A stretch of 64,000 nucleotides of DNA from Nitrosomonas sp. Lineage in GTDB: Bacteria > Pseudomonadota > Gammaproteobacteria > Burkholderiales > Nitrosomonadaceae. Below, piece after piece: positions 1 to 8,039 of this stretch. Numbering within the stretch: the stretch's first letter is position 1; each line of letters begins with the position of its first letter. The stretch is from positions 62,001-126,000 of the forward strand of contig JAMWZW010000002.1 in the NCBI GenBank assembly GCA_024281995.1, written 5' to 3'. The notes beneath the pieces are model-generated. The model worked only from the letters and a program-made list of their open reading frames with translations, did not search any database and was not told where the DNA came from. The position numbers and the translations under genes are program-made.

Positions 1-1
1 G

Positions 2-1645
2 GCATGGAAACATGCGCTGAGAAAAGCCTACTATCAATTACAAGCAGCTCCTGTTAATTTATTGTTGGCAACTTACTTCGGGCAGTTGCAAGATAATTTG
101 CAGTTGGCGTGTGAATTACCCGTTAATGGATTGCACCTGGATAGCGTTGCAGCGAAAAATGAGGTTGCTACGGTCATAGACTGGTTGCCTAGCCACAAAA
201 TCTTATCGCTGGGTGTTATCAACGGGCGTAATATCTGGAAAACCGATTTGACTGCAACGCTAGATTGGCTGGAACCAATTCACGCGCGCCTAACAGATCG
301 TCTCTGGCTTGCACCGTCATGTTCGTTATTACATGTCCCTGTCGATCTGAATAATGAACGGAAACTTCCTCGGGACATATATTCCTGGTTAGCATTTGCC
401 GTGCAGAAATTGCAAGAAGTCACGGTATTGGCCAAAGCCCTAAATCAAGGTAGAGATTGCGTCTCTGAGATACTGCAGGAAAATAACGCTGCCATAGCAA
501 GCCGTCAACAATCTGAGCGTGTGCACCAGATAACCGTAACAGCGCGTGTACGTGATATCACTGATGCGATGGGCACGCGCCAGTCGCTTTATCATCAACG
601 TGCTATGGTGCAACGTAAAAAGTTTCAATTGCCGCTTTTCCCGACTACGACGATTGGATCTTTTCCACAGACGCAGAATATTCGGCAAGTCCGTCGTGAT
701 TTTCGTGCCGGTAAGCTCTCTGAACACGAATACCGGCAATCGATGCAAAAGGAAATTGAACTGTGCGTGCGAGAACAGGAAGCGCTTGGCTTGGATGTGC
801 TGGTACACGGGGAACCGGAACGCAACGATATGGTGGAGTATTTTGGTGAACAGTTGGCAGGTTATGCTTTTACTGAGTATGGCTGGGTGCAGTCGTATGG
901 CTCGCGATGCGTGAAACCGCCTATTATTTATGGCGATGTCGCACATTTGCAGCCCATTACCACGGAATGGATTCGCTATGCGCAATCGCTTACCAATAAG
1001 CCGATGAAAGGCATGCTGACCGGGCCGGTAACGATGTTGAACTGGTCGTTTGTGCGCGACGATCAACCTCGCGCGGATACCTGCATGCAGTTGGCGCTGG
1101 CGATACGTGATGAAGTACTGGCATTGGAGCATGCGGGTATTGCAATTATTCAAATTGATGAAGCGGCACTGCGGGAAGGCTTGCCCTTACGAAAATCACA
1201 ATGGGATACTTATTTGGATTGGGCAATTCGTGCGTTTCGCATTACTGCTAATGGTGTAAAGGATGACACGCAAATTCATACGCATATGTGTTATTCGGAG
1301 TTTAACGACATCATGACCGCCATTGCTAGAATGGATGCGGATGTGATAACGATAGAAACCTCCCGCTCGAATATGGAATTGCTCGATGCGTTTGATCAAT
1401 TTCAGTATCCAAACGAGATTGGTCCGGGTGTGTATGACATTCATTCACCCAATATCCCTTCTGTCGATTCCATCATTGAATTAATGAAGAAAGCTGCGCA
1501 GCGTATACCGGCTGAGCGCTTATGGGTGAATCCGGATTGCGGACTGAAAACGCGCAATTGGGAAGAAGTCAGGCCGGCGCTGCGTAACATGATAGCCGCC
1601 AGCCGGTATTTATCCAGCCATTTGAGCACGACGCAGGTTAGCTAA
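2..1645 (+). CDS. metE: Cobalamin-independent methionine synthase, 5'-truncated by window
   Basis: MetE transfers a methyl group from 5-methyltetrahydropteroyl-polyglutamate to homocysteine in the cytoplasm, the last step of methionine synthesis. The frame is open from base 2, so the start lies outside the window and about 547 C-terminal residues of a roughly 760-residue family are visible. The C-terminal catalytic barrel begins at the [13 protein letters not shown] motif near base 640. The zinc ligands of the family are visible as the His and Cys of HTHMCYS (about base 1280) and the Cys of NPDCGLKTR (about base 1535). The window does not show what lies upstream, so any riboswitch or MetR site is unseen. 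The CADD-like gene follows 72 bases downstream on the same strand. The family call is secure. Confidence 0.95.
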   Translation, partial: AWKHALRKAYYQLQAAPVNLLLATYFGQLQDNLQLACELPVNGLHLDSVAAKNEVATVIDWLPSHKILSLGVINGRNIWKTDLTATLDWLEPIHARLTDRLWLAPSCSLLHVPVDLNNERKLPRDIYSWLAFAVQKLQEVTVLAKALNQGRDCVSEILQENNAAIASRQQSERVHQITVTARVRDITDAMGTRQSLYHQRAMVQRKKFQLPLFPTTTIGSFPQTQNIRQVRRDFRAGKLSEHEYRQSMQKEIELCVREQEALGLDVLVHGEPERNDMVEYFGEQLAGYAFTEYGWVQSYGSRCVKPPIIYGDVAHLQPITTEWIRYAQSLTNKPMKGMLTGPVTMLNWSFVRDDQPRADTCMQLALAIRDEVLALEHAGIAIIQIDEAALREGLPLRKSQWDTYLDWAIRAFRITANGVKDDTQIHTHMCYSEFNDIMTAIARMDADVITIETSRSNMELLDAFDQFQYPNEIGPGVYDIHSPNIPSVDSIIELMKKAAQRIPAERLWVNPDCGLKTRNWEEVRPALRNMIAASRYLSSHLSTTQVS

Positions 1646-1717
1646 ATTTGACTTACTGATGTTATTTAGCGATGATATGCAACGTATTTTATCCATCCTG
1701 GTTTAAGAGGAGTAATT

Positions 1718-2458
1718 ATGACAACCAATACTATACTTAAGCAAAAAGTTAGCGCAATTATCAATGAGAAACACTTGCTCAAACATCCGTTTTATGTTGC
1801 CTGGACCGAAGGCAAGCTGACGAAAGATCAATTGCAACATTATGCCGAACAATATTTTTATAATGTACTGGCTGAACCGACTTATTTGAGTGCCGTGCAT
1901 TTTAATACTCCGCATATTCACTCGGAGGCAAATAGCGGTGATATCAGCGTGCGCCAAGAAGTTTTGAGAAACTTGATTGATGAAGAACACGGTGAAAAGA
2001 ATCACCCGGCATTATGGAAAAATTTTGCATTTGCACTGGGTGCAAATGATAAAAGTCTGGCTAATGCAGCCGCATTGCCAAGTACTGAGAACCTTGTTGC
2101 CACATTCCGCGATATCTGTTTAAACCGCCCATTCTATGCAGGACTGGCTGCATTGCATGCATTTGAATCCCAAGTGCCCGATATTGCTGCGGTGAAAATT
2201 GATGGTTTAGCAAAGTTCTATGGTATGAAGAATCCAGAGGATTACGAATTCTTCTCGGTGCACCAAAAAGCCGATATTTATCATTCACAAGCTGAATGGG
2301 CAATCATCGAACGCTTTGCCGATAATCCCGAAAAACAGGCTGAAGTTTTGGCGGCTACCAAAGAAGCCTGCGACGCATTGTGGGGATTCTTGGATGGAAT
2401 TCACGAAACATATTGCGCTAATTTATTCTGCGAGCAAAAAGAGGTAGCAGTTCATTAA
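1718..2458 (+). CDS. CADD/PqqC-like dimetal oxygenase, probable p-aminobenzoate synthase
   Basis: This 246-residue haem-oxygenase-fold protein closely resembles chlamydial CADD, which makes p-aminobenzoate for folate by consuming its own tyrosine side chain. A Nitrosomonas europaea homologue is known to replace pabA/pabB. Aligning from memory, the dimetal ligands of CADD appear here as Glu89, His96, Glu150, His182, Asp186 and His189. The sacrificed tyrosine matches Tyr26 (HPFYVAW) and the amino-donor lysine matches Lys160 (SQVPDIAAVK). The ATG has a good ribosome site (AAGAGGAG). The gene lies alone between metE and a 0.67-kb non-coding stretch. PqqC is less likely because no pqq genes are visible and the CADD motifs fit better. 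Function is inferred by homology. Confidence 0.82.
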   Translation: MTTNTILKQKVSAIINEKHLLKHPFYVAWTEGKLTKDQLQHYAEQYFYNVLAEPTYLSAVHFNTPHIHSEANSGDISVRQEVLRNLIDEEHGEKNHPALWKNFAFALGANDKSLANAAALPSTENLVATFRDICLNRPFYAGLAALHAFESQVPDIAAVKIDGLAKFYGMKNPEDYEFFSVHQKADIYHSQAEWAIIERFADNPEKQAEVLAATKEACDALWGFLDGIHETYCANLFCEQKEVAVH

Positions 2459-3125
2459 GCGTGTAAATATACGGTAAGTTCAATGCAAAGACAGTTAGTT
2501 ACGTCTGCGCTGAACTTGCCGGACTGAGACAACAGACTGTTCTCGATTCCATGCATTAACAGTCATGGATCCCAATTGATCGTGCGTTACTGGCGATTAT
2601 TCAATTCACATGTCAATGTATTACGATAAAGACTGTGTTCTAGTGCGCCTTATCTCAGCCACAGTAAACCAGTCAAAAATCTTTTCGAACAATTTGTTGC
2701 AAGATTAAGTAAAGAGTAGAAACGCCTTTATTACAATTCGGTTTTAATGGCGATGAAGCATGCTTCCACGAAGCATGCGAGAGTGCACGGGTTGTTGATG
2801 TGTTTAGATAATGTAGTTGATCTGTTGAGCAAGGCGCTTAGTATTTGCTGAACTTGTGCACTTTAAAATAATAGACCGAAACAAGAATTAGAAAACTCTA
2901 TGAATTGTAGATCCAATCTAAAAAATCTCTGCGTAACTGGCTATTTTGATTGTTCATGATTTTCAAGTTATTGATTTATAAATATAATAAATAAAAAAGC
3001 TCAAAAACATAGTTATGCAGAAGTTTTATTACTGTAAAGGGAAACGAATTCCTTTACACTGGAAAAAATCACAAAAAATATTCTTTTAGATTGTTACCAA
3101 GTTTTGGGTGGTTTTATTAATGTAT
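2459..3125. other. Non-coding stretch with two inverted repeats
   Basis: No credible gene is seen in these 667 bases. Just after the CADD-like gene is an imperfect 11-base inverted repeat (2472-2482 and 2511-2521) that could fold as a long hairpin, but no T-run follows. At 2758-2778 there is a perfect 9-base inverted repeat with a 3-base loop (GCATGCTTC-CAC-GAAGCATGC). The right half is very AT-rich. I see no tRNA and no recognisable small RNA. Confidence 0.5.
2758..2778. repeat. Perfect 9-bp inverted repeat, 3-base loop
   Basis: GCATGCTTC and GAAGCATGC flank CAC. The left arm also sits inside the 12-base palindrome GAAGCATGCTTC (2755-2766). It lies in non-coding DNA with no T-run, so it is more likely a protein site or remnant than a terminator. 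Confidence 0.5.
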
Positions 3126-3419
3126 TTATGCATAGCAATTTGAAATCAGACACATACCATTGAAGCTTTGCATTGCGGGTTGCAATTCATTTAACACTTT
3201 CTCTGCTTGTTCATCTTTACAAGCCAGAATTATTACTGCATTTTCATCGGTGATAAGAATTTCATCTGGATTTCGTGTGCCTTGTGAACCGAGGCTCCCT
3301 GCATTTTTGATAACCGTGTATCTGCGAACCTCGGATCTCTCTAGCAGTGCTGTTAAATGTGTAAGATGTTCTATTCTGATAACGATTTCGAATCTTTTCA
3401 TTAGTATTGAATCATTCAT
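3126..3419 (-). CDS. PII-like signalling protein, 97 aa
   Basis: A small protein of the GlnB/PII-like fold. The first strand reads MKRFEIVIRIEHL, and the middle has the YTVIKNAGSLGSQGTR pattern found in carboxysomal and SbtB-like PII proteins in place of a true GlnB T-loop. The C-terminus (GMCLISNC) matches the GGxxxISD end of that group. The uridylylation motif of GlnB is absent. I chose the ATG at 3419 because GGA lies about seven bases upstream; an upstream in-frame ATG at 3446 lacks a site. Such proteins usually sit beside a bicarbonate or cation transporter and bind adenine nucleotides, but here no partner is adjacent, so its target is unknown. Family confidence is moderate. Confidence 0.65.
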   Translation of the reverse strand: MNDSILMKRFEIVIRIEHLTHLTALLERSEVRRYTVIKNAGSLGSQGTRNPDEILITDENAVIILACKDEQAEKVLNELQPAMQSFNGMCLISNCYA

Positions 3420-3955
3420 TTTTTTTCCAAAAAAACAGATAGCCATCGAATAAATTATGCGATGCTTTTTAGTATAGTCATCTACAGTTTCACAGATTCT
3501 TGCAACTCATTGACTTTTTATGATAATTTTCTTTGAATATAAAAAGCGATACTAGCTAAGCTAAGCCAGCATCAGGTGTATATTAAGGAAACCATTAGGT
3601 GGCACACTGCCTTGCCGGTTAATTTTAATAGTGCTCATGGTTATTTCTAGAATATGAGTATTGCAAAACTGTATCGGTACTCTGATATTCACTGATTTGA
3701 CGTGGAGAAGTCTGCTTGCTCTGGAGTCGGATGCGGTAGTTTTGCATGTCCGGTTCTGGAAGACTCCACCAGATCAGGCAGATCGTTATATTCGCATAGT
3801 ATCCATGCATTACCGAAAAGAGCGTTGCAATCGATTAACTTTCCTTCGCATTTGTGTTGTTTTCTTCGTCGCATGTTGCATGTTTTATTCAAGTGCCCCC
3901 ACTGATGCTTTTTTGCTTTCTTGCAATGATTCCGGGGGCACGGTCTATAGTAGAT
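3420..3955. other. Non-coding or decayed stretch
   Basis: Several short overlapping frames exist on both strands, including a 111-codon frame at 3661-3996 on the plus strand. None has a convincing ribosome site or recognisable motif, and they mostly overlap each other. I treat the stretch as intergenic. Confidence 0.4.
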
Positions 3956-4165
3956 TTAACCCGAACTGTTATTCCGCAGTACTTGCGAACGATTAGGGCT
4001 ATTTGTTTCTAGCTTAGCCACCTGATGTGTCCCTTGCAGGCTCCATACTGCATTATCAGTAGGTGGCACTATAACTGCTGCTAAATAGAAGGTGATTGTA
4101 TAAAGAATAGCAATTGCATAAACTACAAATAACTGTGGTGATTTTAATAATTCTCTGATTTCCAT
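3956..4165 (-). CDS. Small single-pass membrane protein, 69 aa
   Basis: The ATG at 4165 is preceded by a strong ribosome site (AAGGAG, nine bases upstream), the main reason to call this short frame. The N-terminal ten residues are polar, then residues 12-35 form one hydrophobic helix (LFVVYAIAILYTITFYLAAV), followed by a polar tail. It has no recognised family. It stands alone, 331 bases upstream of and divergent from the LysR gene, so it could be that regulator's target, which is inference only. Confidence 0.5.
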   Translation of the reverse strand: MEIRELLKSPQLFVVYAIAILYTITFYLAAVIVPPTDNAVWSLQGTHQVAKLETNSPNRSQVLRNNSSG

Positions 4166-4496
4166 AAATTTTTCTCCTTGTGACGCATTTATTGATTATT
4201 GATGCAAGTAGTAAAGAATGTCTGACTTGTAAAAATAACCCTATTAAAAATACGTTCTCTCAGGTTGACAATAAAATGATTAATTAATCAACTAGAAGTG
4301 CATCACCTTAAGTGATCAAGAACGCGCTAATAAAGGTTGGATAAATATTAACCATTTAATTACAATGACAACCATCATTGCTTTAGGGTATCTAATATAA
4401 ATATCTCACCTTGGAGAAGATAATATAGGTAGAGTGCATCAGAGAGAAGTATCAGGAAACGAAACATTTTGTTTCCAAATTGGATACAATGCCGCT
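4166..4496. other. Divergent intergenic control region
   Basis: AT-rich region between the small membrane protein and the LysR gene. It contains a TTGACA hexamer at 4265-4270 followed by a perfect 14-base palindrome. An in-frame GTG at 4434 would extend LysR by 21 residues without family support, so the region is read as non-coding up to 4496. Confidence 0.4.
4277..4290. promoter_or_regulatory. 14-bp perfect palindrome, operator-like
   Basis: TGATTAATTAATCA reads the same on both strands and sits seven bases downstream of a TTGACA hexamer, between divergent genes. LysR-type proteins bind dyads of this general kind in such places. The assignment to this LysR protein is inference. Confidence 0.35.
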
Positions 4497-5444
4497 ATGC
4501 AAGATCTCAACCTTTTTATTATCTTCGCGCGCGTGGTCGAAGCTGGTAGTTTTGCCGAAGCGGCACGTCGTATGGATATCTCTCGCGCAGCGGTCAGTAA
4601 AGCCGTTGCTAAACTTGAGAAGGATCTGAGTACGCGATTACTTCTTCGAAGCACTCGACATCTTAGTTTGACTGAAACCGGTATTGCACTTTCAGAGCAT
4701 GTGACACGTATTCTTGAAGAAGCTGAGCATGCCGAGCAAGTAGTAAATAGCCTCCATGCCGAGCCACGCGGAACACTAAGAGTGAGTGTTCCGAGCTCTT
4801 TTGGCACGCGTCACATCGCTCCAGCACTTCCATGTTTTCTTGCTCGTTACCCTAAAATTAAAATTGATTTGACTATTACCGATCGCCCGGGAGATCTAAT
4901 TGAAGAAGGATATGATGTACAAATTCGAGTTACAAGTGAACCTGATCTCAATCTAGTGGCTCGCAAGATTGCACCTGTGCGCCGCATATTGTGCGCAACC
5001 CCTCAGTACTTCCAACAATGGGGTGTTCCACAAAAACCAGAAGATCTAGTAAAACATAATTGTCTAGACTGCGGACTCTCAGCTGAACAAGGTTACTGGC
5101 GCTTCACCGGGCCAGAAGGTAAGATCAAGGTTCCAGTATCTGGCACCTTACGTATTAATAATAATGATGCGCTTGCTCAGGCAGCTCTTCATGGATTGGG
5201 AATCGCTTTGTTGCCTACCTATACTATTGGCATGGAATTACAAAAAGGTCGGCTTCAGGCGGTGCTTCCAGAATACCTATCGGTAGAGCGGTATATTTTT
5301 GCTTGTTATCTTCCAAGTAGACATTTGCCGAAAAAGATAAGCTCTTTTGTTAATTTCTTGGTGGAGCACATTGGAGATATGCCTTATTGGGATCAATCAA
5401 TAAAATACTTGGCTGCAATCGACCGAATTTTAAAGAAGAGTTAG
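4497..5444 (+). CDS. LysR-family transcriptional regulator, 315 aa
   Basis: A DNA-binding regulator with the usual LysR layout. An N-terminal winged helix-turn-helix covers about residues 1-60 (FAEAARRMDISRAAVSKAVA, then a run ending LLRSTRHLSLTETG). A periplasmic-binding-fold effector domain (about 90-295) follows, beginning GTLRVSVPSSFGTRH. The start at MQDLNLF matches the family's N-terminus and places the helix-turn-helix normally; an upstream GTG at 4434 would add a non-conserved extension. The protein is close to the CrgA/AaeR-like subgroup. Its stop overlaps the end of a minus-strand remnant at 5441. The effector and targets cannot be told from sequence. Confidence 0.88.
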   Translation: MQDLNLFIIFARVVEAGSFAEAARRMDISRAAVSKAVAKLEKDLSTRLLLRSTRHLSLTETGIALSEHVTRILEEAEHAEQVVNSLHAEPRGTLRVSVPSSFGTRHIAPALPCFLARYPKIKIDLTITDRPGDLIEEGYDVQIRVTSEPDLNLVARKIAPVRRILCATPQYFQQWGVPQKPEDLVKHNCLDCGLSAEQGYWRFTGPEGKIKVPVSGTLRINNNDALAQAALHGLGIALLPTYTIGMELQKGRLQAVLPEYLSVERYIFACYLPSRHLPKKISSFVNFLVEHIGDMPYWDQSIKYLAAIDRILKKS

Positions 5445-5692
5445 TAACTCAAGTCTTCCTGAGTTTTTCTGTCGACTGCGGTGAAATACGCGGCTAATAA
5501 CGACAAGTAACTAGTGCGGAAATATTCAACCGGGGCAATATCCCTCCAAAGTTTTTTGGTCGCTCCAGGCAGTGCTTGTGGTGGGGATGGCGCTCTCTTT
5601 ATATGCGTAACAATCACCGTTGAAAAACTTGCTGCTGATTTTCTCCTTTGTAATCGTTCAAGTGTTTGAATTTGAGGTTGCCTCAATCGCAT
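5441..5692 (-). pseudogene. Possible remnant of a phage terminase small subunit (P27-like)
   Basis: This 83-codon frame overlaps the 3' end of gshB and has no ribosome site. Its middle reads PPQALPGATKKLWRDI followed by a segment with SLLAAYFTAVDR, resembling the helix-turn-helix entry of P27-family small terminase subunits (PPxxLxxxAKxLW, then LLxxYxxAxxR). A typical member is about 150 residues, so this would be a fragment. No other phage gene is visible nearby. It may also be a chance frame; confidence is low. Confidence 0.3.
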
Positions 5693-6617
5693 CCAGCATC
5701 ATCCCGGCCACATTAAATCCTGTTTGCTTGGTTATTTCTTGCATGCCAGTTGGGCTGGTCACATTGATTTCCGTCAAGTAATCGCCAATCACATCCAGTC
5801 CCACCAGCATTAAGCCGTGTTTAACTAATTCTGATCCTAGTGATTCTGCAATTTTCTGATCGTGTGCTGATAGTGGTTGTGCTTTTCCTGTACCACCAGC
5901 AGCAAGGTTGCCGCGCGTTTCCCCGGGTTTGGGGATGCGGGCTAAGGCATAAGGAACGGGTTTCCCGGCAATGAGAATTATGCGCTTGTCCCCTTGGGTG
6001 ATTTCGGGGATAAAACGTTGTGCCATGATGGATCGCGTGCCATAGTGAGTGAGTGTTTCCAGAATGACGTTGATATTATGATCTGCGCGGTGGACACGAA
6101 ACACGCTGGCACCGCCCATGCCATCCAGCGGTTTGAGGATGATATCTTGATGTTCACCGAGAAATTCTCGAATCAATTGCGACTGGCTGGTGACCAATGT
6201 CGGCGCAATCCATTGCGGAAATTTTGCAATAGCGAGCTTTTCATTGTGATCGCGAATGCCTTTTGGACTATTGATGACCAATGCACCCTGGGTTTCAGCC
6301 AACTCCAATAAGTACGTACTGTAAAGATATTCCTGATCAAAAGGGGGGTCTTTACGCATCAGTACGACATCAAATTCAAGTAACGGTATCGCGGAGGTTT
6401 CTCCGGTTCTATACCAATGGCTATCCTGGGTGGGGGTATCCGTCAAAGTTAGGGAGCGACAGAAACCTGTAACCATATTCTGGAGCAATACAATGTCATG
6501 TTGATAGAGTACTGCAATCTGATGACCTCTAACTATCGCTTCGCATATCATTGCATAGCTTGAATCCTTGCCGGTTTTGATAGAATCCAGCTGATCAATG
6601 ATAAAGGCGAGCTTCAT
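5658..6617 (-). CDS. gshB: Glutathione synthetase
   Basis: ATP-grasp enzyme that joins gamma-glutamylcysteine and glycine, the second step of glutathione synthesis, in the cytoplasm. It is 319 residues, about the E. coli GshB length. The N-terminus MKLAFIIDQLDSIK, the GMGGASVFR glycine loop, and the C-terminal EINVTSPTGMQEI that ligates Mg-ATP are all visible. I chose the ATG at 6617 because it matches the family start; an upstream frame extends 51 residues into gshA with no similarity. It begins nine bases after the gshA stop, so the two form an operon. Confidence 0.95.
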   Translation of the reverse strand: MKLAFIIDQLDSIKTGKDSSYAMICEAIVRGHQIAVLYQHDIVLLQNMVTGFCRSLTLTDTPTQDSHWYRTGETSAIPLLEFDVVLMRKDPPFDQEYLYSTYLLELAETQGALVINSPKGIRDHNEKLAIAKFPQWIAPTLVTSQSQLIREFLGEHQDIILKPLDGMGGASVFRVHRADHNINVILETLTHYGTRSIMAQRFIPEITQGDKRIILIAGKPVPYALARIPKPGETRGNLAAGGTGKAQPLSAHDQKIAESLGSELVKHGLMLVGLDVIGDYLTEINVTSPTGMQEITKQTGFNVAGMMLDAIEATSNSNT

Positions 6618-6625
6618 TGTAGGGT

Positions 6626-7921
6626 TTATGCCGACAGAGGCAACTTTGTATCGGGATCGGTTTGCTCGAGTTCGAGTGCGGCAGCTAGTAGCGCTAGGCG
6701 CGCAACAACACCGTAGGCATAGAAACGATTGGGAATGATATTCGGCTGTGACGCATTCGGCTGCAAGCATGTTGTTTCAAATGCCAGTGGAACAAAATGC
6801 ATGCCGGGAGCATTGAGGTTTTCATCAATACCCCGCCCGGTATGCACGCGATAAAAACCACCGACGACATGCCGGTCAATCATATAAATGACCGGTTCTG
6901 CAACGGCCTGATTAATATTTTCAAAGGTGTAGACACCTTCTTGTACTAGCACATTGGAAACTTGCAAGCCTTCTTTAACTACCGCCATTTTGTTGCGCTG
7001 CTTGCGGTTAAGCTTATAAATATCCGAACCATCTTTAACTGTCATAATACCCATGCCATAAGTACCCGAGTCTGCTTTGACAATGACAAAAGGATCTTCT
7101 TTGACATCATACTGGCGGTATTTCTCTTTTATAACCGAGAGAATTCGATCAACGGAGCCGGCTACACAATCTTCCCCCTGTTTTTCGCGAAAATTGATTT
7201 CGCCGCATGAAGCAAAACAGGGATTGATCAGCCAGGAGTCGATGCCAATCAAATCAGAAAATTCTTGTGCCACGCGATCGTAGGATGCAAAATGATTGGA
7301 TTTTCGCCGTGTGGCCCATCCTGCGTGTAAAGGAGGAATCACAATTTGATGCAGGCCTTGCAAAATTTCCGGAATGCCGGTGGATAAGTCATTGTTAAGC
7401 AGTACAGCGCAAGGTTCAAAATTGTGAACTCCCAGTTGGTTATTTTTACGTACGATAGGTTCCAGCGTAATAGATTGTCCATCCGGAAGATCAATTTGGG
7501 TGGCGATTGTGATTTCGGGTAAAAGAGTTCCAATACGCACATTGAGTCCAGCATGCTGCATGATATTTTGCAGTGTTGCGATATTTTGCAAGTAAAAAAT
7601 ATTGCGCGTGTGATTTTCTGGTATCAGCAATAAGCTATGTGCATCTGGGCATATCTTTTCGATGGCGGTCATCATTGCTTGAACGCATAAGGGTATGAAT
7701 TCCGGATTGAGGTTATTAAAACCACCCGGAAACAAATTGGTGTCAACAGGTGCTAATTTGAACCCACTATTGCGTAGATCAACCGAACAATAAAAAGGCA
7801 CCGTGTGTTCGCGCCATTTGTTTCTGAGCCAATGCTCAATGGCTGGCATGGCATTGATTATGCGATTTTCGAGATTAAGAATTGGGCCACTCAGAGCAGT
7901 GGAAAGATGAGGTACTGGCAT
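6626..7921 (-). CDS. gshA: Glutamate-cysteine ligase, proteobacterial GshA type
   Basis: Makes gamma-glutamylcysteine, the first and rate-limiting step of glutathione synthesis. At 431 residues it belongs to the GshA family known from Acidithiobacillus and betaproteobacteria, which is distinct from the E. coli type. Recognisable stretches are VDLRNSGFKLAPVDTNLFPGGFNN near residue 48, where such enzymes bind substrate, then KADSGTYGMGIMTV and a C-terminal NRFYAYGVVARLALLAAA. It is the first gene of a gshA-gshB operon and is divergent from the KefB-like antiporter 118 bases away. Some KefB-type systems are glutathione-gated, so the neighbourhood may be functional, which is inference. Confidence 0.92.
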   Translation of the reverse strand: MPVPHLSTALSGPILNLENRIINAMPAIEHWLRNKWREHTVPFYCSVDLRNSGFKLAPVDTNLFPGGFNNLNPEFIPLCVQAMMTAIEKICPDAHSLLLIPENHTRNIFYLQNIATLQNIMQHAGLNVRIGTLLPEITIATQIDLPDGQSITLEPIVRKNNQLGVHNFEPCAVLLNNDLSTGIPEILQGLHQIVIPPLHAGWATRRKSNHFASYDRVAQEFSDLIGIDSWLINPCFASCGEINFREKQGEDCVAGSVDRILSVIKEKYRQYDVKEDPFVIVKADSGTYGMGIMTVKDGSDIYKLNRKQRNKMAVVKEGLQVSNVLVQEGVYTFENINQAVAEPVIYMIDRHVVGGFYRVHTGRGIDENLNAPGMHFVPLAFETTCLQPNASQPNIIPNRFYAYGVVARLALLAAALELEQTDPDTKLPLSA

Positions 7922-8039
7922 TTCTGTATGAAGTATTGAACCAGTGCCATTATAGCATTATGTATCGGACAGATTGTGATGAGTCAGATCCTGAAGTATT
8001 GTATCGCTTGCTTGAGTTGCTATAAATCGCTTACTTTTT

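Noticed and set aside
2472-2521. Long hairpin after the CADD-like gene taken at first for an attC site
   Set aside because: It lacks the AAC/GTT core boxes, and no cassette-like unit adjoins it.
3661-3996. A 111-codon plus-strand frame with a hydrophobic middle
   Set aside because: No ribosome site, low-complexity feel, overlaps other frames and a better supported minus-strand gene at 3956-4165.
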